This document shows, one piece after another, positions 1 to 5,293 of a DNA stretch of 5,551 nt. How positions within the stretch are numbered: the first letter of the stretch is position 1; each line of letters opens with the position of its first letter. The stretch lies in the NCBI GenBank assembly GCA_028818995.1, contig JAPPMR010000093.1, forward strand, positions 1 through 5,551, in the 5' to 3' direction. Below the pieces are notes generated by a model. The model searched no databases and was not told where the DNA came from. It worked only from the letters and a program-made list of their open reading frames with translations. Made by a program: the position numbers and the translations under genes. This stretch comes from Candidatus Poribacteria bacterium (GTDB lineage: Bacteria > Poribacteria > WGA-4E > WGA-3G).

Positions 1-26
1 TTGATGATTTCTATTTGCTCTGGTGT
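1..26 (-). pseudogene. In-frame continuation of the PSCyt1 gene beyond the TAA
   Basis: Reading on in the same frame past the TAA at 27-29 gives TPEQIEII. This matches the segment that usually follows MPP...NK(T/S) in PSCyt1 domains, typically LTPEQI(x)LL followed by a WI(E)QGA helix. The stop sits exactly where the conserved leucine is expected, and TTA to TAA is one substitution. The stretch runs off the window edge, so the rest of the gene cannot be seen. Confidence 0.6.
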
Positions 27-380
27 TTACGTCTTATTGAAATCTGCTGGTGGCATCCGACGACTGTCGTCATCAGAGGTGATACGGAGGTAGAGTTCGC
101 TCTCTTCTGGTTCTTTAGGAACGAGAATTGGATATCCGCTCGGTTCAGAAAACGCGCCTTCCTTTGTGTCAAGGCGTAGGTTTGCCTGTCGAGTTTTCTC
201 GTCTGGTCCGTGGCAGGCAAAACAGTTATCCGATAAGATGGGACGGATATCTTGACTATAGTTGATGGTCTTTTGTGGGGTTTCGTGGTTATCTGCATAA
301 GCAATCGGCAGTCCTAACATTGCGATGCACAAACATACTAACATAGCAGTTAGTGGAATGGAACTTTTAGCACTTTTCAC
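27..380 (-). CDS. PSCyt1-type cytochrome c domain protein, exported, cut short by an in-frame stop
   Basis: The 117-residue product begins with a Sec signal peptide: lysines near the N-terminus, a hydrophobic core at about residues 8-26, and a likely cut after AYA29. It continues into a Planctomycete cytochrome c (PSCyt1) domain with a CFACH heme-attachment motif (C53, C56, H57), the usual following GPD, and RMPP with M109 as probable distal heme ligand. In known families this domain heads proteins of roughly 800-1000 residues (PSCyt1-DUF1549-DUF1553) exported to the periplasm. Here the frame ends at TAA (27-29) after NKT, and the same frame beyond the stop resumes with family-like sequence. 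The start is GTG (378-380), supported by AGGGAG at 390-395 with a 9-nt spacer; the next Met (residue 13) would spoil the signal peptide. Most likely this is the 5' part of a broken or misread long gene. A free-standing mini-cytochrome is less likely. The domain call is firm; the gene's integrity is not. Confidence 0.8.
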   Translation of the reverse strand: MKSAKSSIPLTAMLVCLCIAMLGLPIAYADNHETPQKTINYSQDIRPILSDNCFACHGPDEKTRQANLRLDTKEGAFSEPSGYPILVPKEPEESELYLRITSDDDSRRMPPADFNKT

Positions 381-541
381 TGGAATTCACTCCCTTTTTT
401 AATATGGTTTGCAATCTGAAGTCGGTTATAAAAAATTACAATTACGACACTTAGATGGTTTTTTTGCTAAGTATTTATTATAACGACTTGTGTTTAGTTA
501 ACTATTTGTTTGTATTATTTTCACGCATACTGAACTCATGT

Positions 542-570
542 TATACACATATCGTCCCTACGGGACTAAA
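542..570. repeat. 29-nt palindrome-centred repeat, copy 1
   Basis: This copy matches the one at 592-620 at 27 of 29 positions, differing only at C/A (546) and A/G (568). Its core, GTCCC-TAC-GGGAC (554-566), can form a 5-bp hairpin with a 3-nt loop. Small GC-rich palindromes in AT-rich intergenic DNA resemble REP-type elements that are often dispersed in genomes; assignment to that class is inference, since only two copies are visible. Confidence 0.75.
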
Positions 571-591
571 CATAGGGTATTCAACGTTTTC

Positions 592-620
592 TATAAACAT
601 ATCGTCCCTACGGGACTGAA
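592..620. repeat. 29-nt palindrome-centred repeat, copy 2
   Basis: This is the second copy, in the same orientation, starting 50 bp downstream of the first and separated from it by 21 nt of unrelated sequence. The core hairpin GTCCC-TAC-GGGAC (604-616) is identical. The two differences lie outside the stem, so the structure is preserved. Confidence 0.75.
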
Positions 621-678
621 GAAGAATCAACTAATGATAAAAATTATAGTGGATTCTATAATCAACTTTACATCTGAA

Positions 679-746
679 CTGTAGGAGGGAACTCCGATTC
701 CCGACTATCAAGGCGTTTCGTCGCGATTCGGAGATCGCTCCTACAG
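679..746. repeat. Large inverted repeat with self-folding, covarying arms
   Basis: Two 27-nt arms (679-705 and 720-746) are inverted around a 14-nt spacer (706-719) and match at 23 of 27 positions. Each arm also folds on its own. The left arm has stem GGGAA/TTCCC (687-691 with 698-702). The right arm, read on the minus strand, has stem GCGAT/ATCGC (738-734 with 727-723). Both have the same loop, CTCCGA. All four differences between arms fall in these stems and form two compensatory pairs: G-C to C-G, and A-T to T-A. Each arm ends outward in CTGTAGGAG. The arrangement looks like two inverted units of a REP-like element. In transcripts from the upstream gene it would form a strong hairpin, but no T-run follows, so a terminator role is uncertain. 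Confidence 0.75.
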
Positions 747-1100
747 AATATATGTGAACTTATTTATATAATTTACTATATCAAATATGGTGGGAGGTTT
801 TTTCTCTGAAGGTCGTTTACGTCGAAACATAGAAACGACAAGTGCTTTGATGACCTTAACAACAATCAATATTACTATAATGACTATTCCGATCAGAATC
901 ACCCAGTCTATCAGACTCAGCAGATCATTCATAAATTCTGCTCTGGAGATTTCCATGCGTTGCCTCCTGCTTGGACCTGACCATCCTGGAACATCAACAC
1001 GAAATAGAGATTTTTCAAATCCAAAGAAATGTAGATATAACATTCCCACTGCAGCTGCCGCTAATCCACTAAGGATTAAAAATAACTTATTTTTTCCCAT
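741..1100 (-). CDS. Small membrane protein with two predicted transmembrane helices, unknown function
   Basis: I do not recognise this 119-residue protein. It shows a hydrophobic N-terminal segment (about residues 5-27, which could be a signal anchor), a polar basic linker (about 28-60, with a GPSRRQR patch), a second long hydrophobic helix (about 63-90, rich in Ile and Val), and a basic RRKRPSEKK tail expected to be cytoplasmic. The ATG start (1098-1100) has AGAGG (1108-1112) 7 nt upstream. It begins 14 nt after the flavin oxidase stop, so it is probably co-transcribed with it. The last residues (NYINKFTYIL) are encoded by very AT-rich DNA, and the final Leu codon and TAG stop lie inside the inverted repeat at 720-746, so the C-terminus may have been reshaped by repeat insertion. 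A role alongside the oxidase is only positional inference. Confidence 0.7.
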   Translation of the reverse strand: MGKNKLFLILSGLAAAAVGMLYLHFFGFEKSLFRVDVPGWSGPSRRQRMEISRAEFMNDLLSLIDWVILIGIVIIVILIVVKVIKALVVSMFRRKRPSEKKPPTIFDIVNYINKFTYIL

Positions 1101-1107
1101 CAGACAA

Positions 1108-1112
1108 CCTCT
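1108..1112 (-). promoter_or_regulatory. Ribosome binding site of the two-helix membrane protein
   Basis: AGAGG on the minus strand lies 7 nt before the ATG at 1100 and within the 14-nt gap after the oxidase stop codon. This supports the small frame as a translated gene rather than a shadow. Confidence 0.55.
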
Positions 1113-1114
1113 TT

Positions 1115-2233
1115 TTACCTTTTAATACAAAAAGGACTGATATCAAATTCAGTTTTACCGGTTAGTGCCAATTCACTCATGATGCGTCCGACAAGTGAAC
1201 AGAATTTAAAACCGTGCCCAGAGAAACCAGCAGCTATCAACAGATCCGGGCAGTCGGGGTGCGCGTCAATAACAAAATCTTCGTCCGGGGTTTCGGTATA
1301 GAGGCAAACTTCAGCATGTGTGGATTTGCCAAGTCCTGGGATACGTTCCTGTACGTAGGTGTCTATGTGCTCAATATAATCTGCGTCAGGCTCCCGTTTG
1401 CATCTATCAGGAAAAACATTTCTTCCTTTTCCGTGGCGTGCAACTTTTACTCCGTTTTTTCCAAAATAGGGTATACCGTAGAGAAATTCGCCACGCACTG
1501 TTATCTCTGTAAAAACTGGAAACCTTTCAGGTTTGAACAGCGGATTAGCATGTTGGTAATAACAGACTTGTTGCCTGGTAGCTTTGAGCGGAAAATCAAC
1601 TTCTGCAAGGAGTATGTTTGTCCAAGCACCTACAGTTACTACGATTTTTTTACCGTAAAATTCACTATCTCCAGCATAGACTGTTGGGTTATCCATCTCC
1701 CAATCAATGTGGTTTACATGGGTTTCTTCTCGGATTTTTGCCCCATGTTGTTCAGCCAATTGCAGGTGAGTCAATACACATTCGGAAGCATAAAGAAAAC
1801 CCGTATCCTTTTGCCAGAGAATATCCATATCATTAGACACTCGGAATTGTGAGAACCGTTCTGTCAATTGTTTCGCATCCCACCACTCTGATTCAACGCC
1901 TGCAGCGTCTAAACTTTGCCGAACTGAAATCATGTATGGATTTCCACTCTCACCTAAATTGACGCTTCCGGTAATGAACAGCAATTGCTTCCCTGACACT
2001 GACTCAAGATCGCGCCATTCGGCATAAGCGGTTTTCATCAATTCGGTATAAAAAGGTTTATCGTAAAAGAAGCGGATGATGCGCGTTTCCCCGTGTGAAC
2101 TACCCAATGTATGTCCACGCTGGAATTGTTCTAAAAGAAGCACATCCGCGCCAAATTTGGCAAGATGATACGCGGTTGCACTCCCCATGCCACCTGCGCC
2201 AATGACGATTGTGTCGTAGATATGAGATTGCAT
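1115..2233 (-). CDS. FAD-dependent N-methyl amino acid oxidase, monomeric sarcosine oxidase / N-methyltryptophan oxidase type
   Basis: The 372-residue product has the usual family length (about 370-390). It opens with a Rossmann FAD motif (VIGAGGMGSATAYHLA, from residue 10) and an acidic residue at the end of the second strand (E35). Comparison from memory with Bacillus monomeric sarcosine oxidase finds its key residues: T50-R51 and R54 (HGETRIIR, the T48/R49/R52 region), Y252 and H267 (Y254/H269), K263 as the oxygen-activating lysine (K265), C310 in CLYTETPDEDF as the covalent FAD cysteine (C315), and K343 in GFSGHGFKF (K348). Known members oxidise the N-methyl group of sarcosine or a related secondary amine, giving amino acid, formaldehyde and hydrogen peroxide in the cytoplasm. 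The ATG (2231-2233) is fixed by the FAD motif, but only a weak purine-rich stretch precedes it. It lies 59 nt after the dioxygenase gene and 14 nt before the two-helix gene. The family is sure; the substrate is not. Confidence 0.92.
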   Translation of the reverse strand: MQSHIYDTIVIGAGGMGSATAYHLAKFGADVLLLEQFQRGHTLGSSHGETRIIRFFYDKPFYTELMKTAYAEWRDLESVSGKQLLFITGSVNLGESGNPYMISVRQSLDAAGVESEWWDAKQLTERFSQFRVSNDMDILWQKDTGFLYASECVLTHLQLAEQHGAKIREETHVNHIDWEMDNPTVYAGDSEFYGKKIVVTVGAWTNILLAEVDFPLKATRQQVCYYQHANPLFKPERFPVFTEITVRGEFLYGIPYFGKNGVKVARHGKGRNVFPDRCKREPDADYIEHIDTYVQERIPGLGKSTHAEVCLYTETPDEDFVIDAHPDCPDLLIAAGFSGHGFKFCSLVGRIMSELALTGKTEFDISPFCIKR

Positions 2234-2292
2234 TCTTTGTCTTTGTAGTTTAGGGTTTGGTGCTTTTACAAAACGCCCTACAGCAGATAAAT

Positions 2293-3054
2293 TTATCCGT
2301 TTTGCGGGAATGGATTTGGTACGGTGGTAAAATTCTGATACCGATCTTCACCACGCAATAAAATCGGTTTCCACGGACGTTTCAGTGAATTATCCTCTGC
2401 CTGTTTCACTGATGGTGGGATATATCGGATTGTTAAACCGCAGCGCCTACGCGTAGAATGGTTTGGCAGACTACCGTGAATTATCTGTCCGTGATGGATA
2501 GACATCTCACCTGCTTTTAGGACAAGATCAACCGCAGTCTCTGCATCCGCTTCGGATACCGGGATTTCCTGATTGATGCTCAGTAGATTGCCTTCCTGTT
2601 CGGATTTGCCGTGTTCTTGGACGCCCTGATGGTGGCTTCCGGGTATCACGCGCATACATCCGTTTTCGATATCGCTGTCATCTATAGCATACCAAGCGGT
2701 AATAGCGTCAGGTGGTTCAAGTCCCCAATATGTCACATCTTGATGCCATGCAACAAACTTTTCACGCGGACCATATTTACAGAAGAAGTGCGTTGCTAAC
2801 AGCATCACATCCGGACCGATAAGTGCTTCAATAACATCAACAATTTTGGGGTGTGATGCAAGTTCCCAGATAAATTTATAGTCAAAATGCCAATCAATGA
2901 GACCAATTTCACATTTCTCTGCACCGACTTCTGCTTCTAATGCATCGTATTCTTTACGAAAATATGAGGTTTCAGCATCTTCAGCAACGTGAATACCAGT
3001 TAAAAATCCATTTTTTTCGTAATTTTCAGCAAGTTGTGTGTTTGTCGTTTTCAT
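2293..3054 (-). CDS. Phytanoyl-CoA dioxygenase (PhyH) family Fe(II)/2-oxoglutarate oxygenase
   Basis: This 253-residue protein has the PhyH double-stranded beta-helix signature. HxD is H104-Q-D106 (AWHQDVTYWG). The distal iron ligand is H193 in IIHGSLPN, and R204 lies 11 residues later as the 2-oxoglutarate-binding arginine, the same spacing as H264/R275 in human PHYH. NGCMRVIPGSHH (131-142) is the typical mid-domain segment. Members hydroxylate varied small molecules using O2 and 2-oxoglutarate; most bacterial ones do not act on phytanoyl-CoA, and the substrate cannot be read from sequence. The frame opens as far as 3129, but ATG at 3052-3054 is chosen because GAGAGG lies 7 nt upstream and the family domain begins there; the longer form would overlap the creatininase gene by 62 nt. 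It starts 13 nt after that gene's stop, which implies co-transcription. All three iron ligands and the arginine are present, so it is probably active. Confidence 0.92.
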   Translation of the reverse strand: MKTTNTQLAENYEKNGFLTGIHVAEDAETSYFRKEYDALEAEVGAEKCEIGLIDWHFDYKFIWELASHPKIVDVIEALIGPDVMLLATHFFCKYGPREKFVAWHQDVTYWGLEPPDAITAWYAIDDSDIENGCMRVIPGSHHQGVQEHGKSEQEGNLLSINQEIPVSEADAETAVDLVLKAGEMSIHHGQIIHGSLPNHSTRRRCGLTIRYIPPSVKQAEDNSLKRPWKPILLRGEDRYQNFTTVPNPFPQNG

Positions 3055-3061
3055 ACGATGT

Positions 3062-3067
3062 CCTCTC
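3062..3067 (-). promoter_or_regulatory. Ribosome binding site of the PhyH gene
   Basis: GAGAGG lies 7 nt before the ATG at 3054 and directly abuts the TAA stop (3068-3070) of the creatininase gene. It decides the start against the upstream in-frame alternative at 3129 and suggests translational coupling. Confidence 0.65.
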
Positions 3068-3955
3068 TTATGAAAGTTCTGGAAGTTTCCATTGGCGGAA
3101 CCATTGTGAATCTTCAGGAGGCGGTTCACCTGTATTTTGCATCGTCTTAAAGGTTTTCAAAGTAGGGGTTACTTGTTCAGTCCAAATCTTTTCAACTTCT
3201 TCAAAGGTTACGGATTGACGTTCGGTAATATTCTGTTGTGCGTAAGCATCAAGCAATTCCTGCATCTTGTTGCCAAGCCATTCAACTTCATCGTTCACCA
3301 TGCGCTCACCGACACGACGGTCTGAGTCATAGGCATTGCCACCCATTGCAAAGTGGGGTCCTGGTTCATCTTTTGCTGGCATCCGAGACATATCAACGCA
3401 GTCTGGTTCTAATGCCCACAATAATGAGGTTTCAACTCTACCCGCGTGGTCTCCACCGTCGCCTTGTTTACTAAAACCGAGGTGGTTAGCCTCAAAATCA
3501 GGTAGTCCATATAAACGCATCTCAAAATGAGGTTGAATTAATTCAAGCAGTGTTTTGAGGTCTTGCCAATTCGGTCCATAATGACCGGTTAGGAAGATAG
3601 CAGCGTGGAATCCGAGTGCATCCGCAGCACGGACATGATAGCACACATTTTTGAAATGTTGCCACGCGGGCATAGCAGTCATCCAACTCCGTACTTCACC
3701 GACATTCTGCTGTGCCCAATTCGCATACATTCCATGCTCATGGATGTGCCAATAGTCGGGTGGTGCAACAATGCCACCGTGCATCTGTGCTGTACGACAA
3801 GCAATTGCGTGCGCCTTAAGTGCATCAAGCCCGACTGTATTTTGTGGTCCGTGCGGTTCGCAAAGCCCATAAGTAAAATAGACACCTGGGCAAGCCTCAA
3901 AAGCAGCTTCTAATTCATCAGGGAACATGCGTTCCCAACGCACCTCATTCTGCAT
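3068..3955 (-). CDS. Creatininase-family metal-dependent amidohydrolase
   Basis: The 295-residue product fits the creatininase/MftE fold (usually about 240-270 residues) with a C-terminal extension (about 245-295) rich in charged residues and tryptophan. Motifs in order: YGLCEPHGPQNTVGLD carries the metal-ligand set E33, H35 and D44; TGHYGPN (123-129) carries H125 in place of the family NGHGGN or NGHYEN; GDHAGRVETS (168-177) carries H170 and E175. In Pseudomonas creatininase, as I recall it, a glutamate two residues after the motif histidine binds metal; here that position is glycine (G127), so E175 may serve, as in GHGGN-type members. The family cleaves cyclic or linear amides, for example creatinine to creatine. 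ATG (3953-3955) is chosen because GAGGAG lies 7 nt upstream; an earlier in-frame GTG at 3979 has no such site. It heads the metabolic block, 13 nt before the PhyH gene. Substrate unknown. Confidence 0.88.
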   Translation of the reverse strand: MQNEVRWERMFPDELEAAFEACPGVYFTYGLCEPHGPQNTVGLDALKAHAIACRTAQMHGGIVAPPDYWHIHEHGMYANWAQQNVGEVRSWMTAMPAWQHFKNVCYHVRAADALGFHAAIFLTGHYGPNWQDLKTLLELIQPHFEMRLYGLPDFEANHLGFSKQGDGGDHAGRVETSLLWALEPDCVDMSRMPAKDEPGPHFAMGGNAYDSDRRVGERMVNDEVEWLGNKMQELLDAYAQQNITERQSVTFEEVEKIWTEQVTPTLKTFKTMQNTGEPPPEDSQWFRQWKLPELS

Positions 3956-3962
3956 TATTCTT

Positions 3963-3968
3963 CTCCTC
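3963..3968 (-). promoter_or_regulatory. Ribosome binding site of the creatininase-family gene
   Basis: GAGGAG with a 7-nt spacer to the ATG at 3955 is one of the strongest Shine-Dalgarno matches in the window. It sets the start eight codons inside the longest open frame. Confidence 0.7.
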
Positions 3969-3996
3969 AAATCTTGCACCGAATTAGACTACAATT

Positions 3997-4170
3997 CTAT
4001 TCTTTCCAATCCTTAAAAACAACACCACATCTCGGACATTGCGTTGACCAACCCGTTTGCCGCTGTCCGCAATTAGGACACAACCATCTAACACCCTTAC
4101 GGTAAGCATAAATCCAAACTGCTATGATGAAAACAAAAGGTAGTATTACCATTATGTTAATTTCAGTCAA
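3997..4170 (-). CDS. Small membrane-anchored zinc-ribbon protein (57 residues, TTG start)
   Basis: This short gene reads, after the start, TEINIMVILPFVFIIAVWIY and then a basic YRKG. It ends with a two-knuckle zinc ribbon: CPNC (C31, C34) and CPRC (C45, C48), separated by ten residues, then VVFKDWKE and TAG (3997-3999). Residues 6-23 form one transmembrane helix, so the ribbon probably faces the cytoplasm by the positive-inside rule. The TTG start (4168-4170) is supported by AAGGAG 6 nt upstream; the first ATG (4150-4152) is too far from it and would shorten the helix. It lies 59 nt after the J-domain gene and 41 nt before the creatininase gene, all on one strand. The paired CxxC knuckles, Shine-Dalgarno site and clean stop make chance unlikely. 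The function is unknown; such ribbons bind zinc and often mediate protein or nucleic-acid contacts. Confidence 0.72.
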   Translation of the reverse strand: MTEINIMVILPFVFIIAVWIYAYRKGVRWLCPNCGQRQTGWSTQCPRCGVVFKDWKE

Positions 4171-4176
4171 CTTTTT

Positions 4177-4182
4177 CTCCTT
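4177..4182 (-). promoter_or_regulatory. Ribosome binding site selecting a TTG start
   Basis: AAGGAG on the minus strand is followed by a 6-nt A-rich spacer and then TTG at 4170. The next possible start, ATG at 4152, would leave a 24-nt spacer, so the site points to TTG initiation of the zinc-ribbon gene. Confidence 0.6.
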
Positions 4183-4229
4183 GTGTCTTCTTACTCAACA
4201 GAATGGCTTTCAATCTAAGATGCCCCTTG

Positions 4230-5102
4230 TTACTGTCGCACATTTAAAGTCCGGCAAATCTTCTTAGCGCCGGTAAGGTTGGGTTGTAGTTCAAACGCCA
4301 AAAGCAAAACCTCTCGTGCCTCTGTGAACAGATTGATTTCAACATAGAATTCAGCAATCTTTTTATACATCCATGCCGTTTCCCGTTTCGGCAGTTCTAA
4401 TGTCTGAATTTTCGTTAATGGAAGCTGATCCATCTGCTCGTATCCTTCAACACTGAAGTGATAGAGATAGATTCTCTTGAGACGTTCTTTGACCTCTTTG
4501 ATAAAGTGCTTAAAACAGGGACGTTGTCCTTCTGCTGATAACAGGGATTCATAAATTTGCATCGCCAACTCTATTTTTCTGTGCCGCTCTGAAATAGAAC
4601 CATTTCCGTTAGAAAAACCGAGATTCTGATATGCTTCAGCAATAAGAAACTCACAATCTCGGCTATCTTCGTAGTTGAAGAAATCGTCAATACACCATTT
4701 AGTGCCTTTCTTTTCACACCTTTGGCACAGCTGTTCGTAAATGGAGATGCCAGTCTCGTAGTTTTGATGTAATAATGCTTGGAACAACAATTCTAACTTA
4801 GCTAAGTCCTGATCCAGTCTACTGTGTCTGTCAAAATATGAGCGGTATGATTTCTTCTGACGTTCAATGTTCTGAAGTATCCGATCATAGTCAGATTTGC
4901 GTTTTTCGTCTTGCAGTACATCGTAGGCGTTACAAATCTCCCGGAATTTATGTTTGCCATGTGCTACCTCATCTGGTCCAAAGTTGATGTGAAGTTTATC
5001 GGGATGGTATCGTTTGGCAAGTTTGCGGAAGGCTCGTTTTATTTCGGACGCAGTCGCATTTCGGCCAATCTCTAAAATTTGATAGTAGTTTGGAATTTGC
5101 AT
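4230..5102 (-). CDS. J-domain (DnaJ-like) protein with a C-terminal TPR-like repeat
   Basis: The 290-residue product begins with a J domain (about 4-76): NYYQILEIGRNATASEIKRA, the HPD motif at 33-35 that stimulates the DnaK ATPase, and a closing helix ending DEKRKSDYD. It lacks the Gly/Phe linker and the CxxCxGxG zinc repeats of true DnaJ, so it is a specialised (class III) co-chaperone. The rest is helical and charged. Residues 243-276 fit a TPR consensus (Y246, A250, Y253, A262, L266, A269, P274), and the middle section may hold more degenerate helical repeats. It is probably a cytoplasmic adaptor bringing clients to Hsp70. The frame opens as far as a TTG at 5165, but the ATG at 5100-5102 is preferred because the J domain starts there and the upstream stretch looks like a promoter. 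No clear Shine-Dalgarno site precedes either start. The next gene, a zinc-ribbon protein, follows after 59 nt. Confidence 0.88.
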   Translation of the reverse strand: MQIPNYYQILEIGRNATASEIKRAFRKLAKRYHPDKLHINFGPDEVAHGKHKFREICNAYDVLQDEKRKSDYDRILQNIERQKKSYRSYFDRHSRLDQDLAKLELLFQALLHQNYETGISIYEQLCQRCEKKGTKWCIDDFFNYEDSRDCEFLIAEAYQNLGFSNGNGSISERHRKIELAMQIYESLLSAEGQRPCFKHFIKEVKERLKRIYLYHFSVEGYEQMDQLPLTKIQTLELPKRETAWMYKKIAEFYVEINLFTEAREVLLLAFELQPNLTGAKKICRTLNVRQ

Positions 5103-5133
5103 GGGTATACTAAGTCTACTGAATAGATATAGT

Positions 5134-5165
5134 ATTATAATTCCATGTATTGTCGGATTTGTCAA
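5134..5165 (-). promoter_or_regulatory. Possible sigma-70-like promoter for the J-domain gene
   Basis: On the minus strand a perfect TTGACA (5160-5165) and a perfect TATAAT (5134-5139) lie upstream of the ATG at 5102. The spacer is 20 nt, longer than the usual 16-18, so the two boxes may not work together; TATAAT with a weaker -35 is also possible. A start about 7 nt past TATAAT would give a leader of roughly 25 nt. It lies in the largest gap on the right side of the window, where a promoter is expected. Confidence 0.4.
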
Positions 5166-5293
5166 GTGGAAATTTGGAAGGTGGAAAGTATAAAAGGGAG
5201 GAAATTGACTGTTAAAAAGATTAATGTGTTCTGGCAGTATTCTTACTAATGTTGAATCTAATCAAGGTTTAGGTTCTATTAAGCCTTCTTATT

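Larger units (their letters stand above)
381..740. other. Gene-free, AT-rich repeat-bearing intergenic region
   Basis: No coding frame with a ribosome binding site or family resemblance is visible on either strand of this stretch of about 360 bp. It contains two copies of a palindrome-centred repeat (542-570 and 592-620) and a large inverted repeat (679-746), listed separately. On the minus strand a TATAAT (477-482) lies about 100 bp upstream of the cytochrome gene and could be its -10 box, but no convincing -35 box lies at the right distance. A 10-bp palindrome TAGTTAACTA (495-504) lies just upstream of that; it may be chance in such AT-rich DNA. I see no clear rho-independent terminator with a T-run for the operon ending at 741. 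Confidence 0.6.

Noticed and set aside
27..29. TAA reassigned as a sense codon
   Set aside because: TAA ends the creatininase, PhyH and flavin oxidase genes at the expected family lengths, so a nonsense mutation or sequence error is simpler.
11..304. 97-codon minus-strand frame overlapping the cytochrome gene
   Set aside because: It is out of frame with the signal peptide and CxxCH heme motif, is highly basic and has no recognisable features.
542..620. Possible mini CRISPR array (29-nt repeats, 21-nt spacer)
   Set aside because: There are only two copies, the spacer is short, no third unit or cas gene is in the window, and the palindrome-centred repeat fits a REP-like element better.
1214..1852. 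212-codon open frame on the plus strand
   Set aside because: It lies opposite the flavin oxidase gene, whose motifs are unmistakable. The plus frame has no recognisable domain or ribosome binding site and a low-complexity aromatic composition typical of an antisense shadow.
3055..3129. N-terminal extension of the PhyH protein (MNRLLKIHNGSANG...)
   Set aside because: It overlaps the creatininase gene by 62 nt and is not family-like. A good GAGAGG site precedes the ATG at 3054.
3605..3913. Plus-strand frame and a second minus-strand frame inside the creatininase gene
   Set aside because: Both are overlapping alternative frames of a gene with clear metal-ligand motifs; neither has domain features.
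5264..5287. Hairpin (AAGGTTTAG / TTAAGCCTT) just past the edge membrane protein gene, possible terminator
   Set aside because: Part of the stem relies on G-T wobbles that become mismatches in the minus-strand transcript, and no T-run follows in that direction. No plus-strand gene exists for it to terminate.
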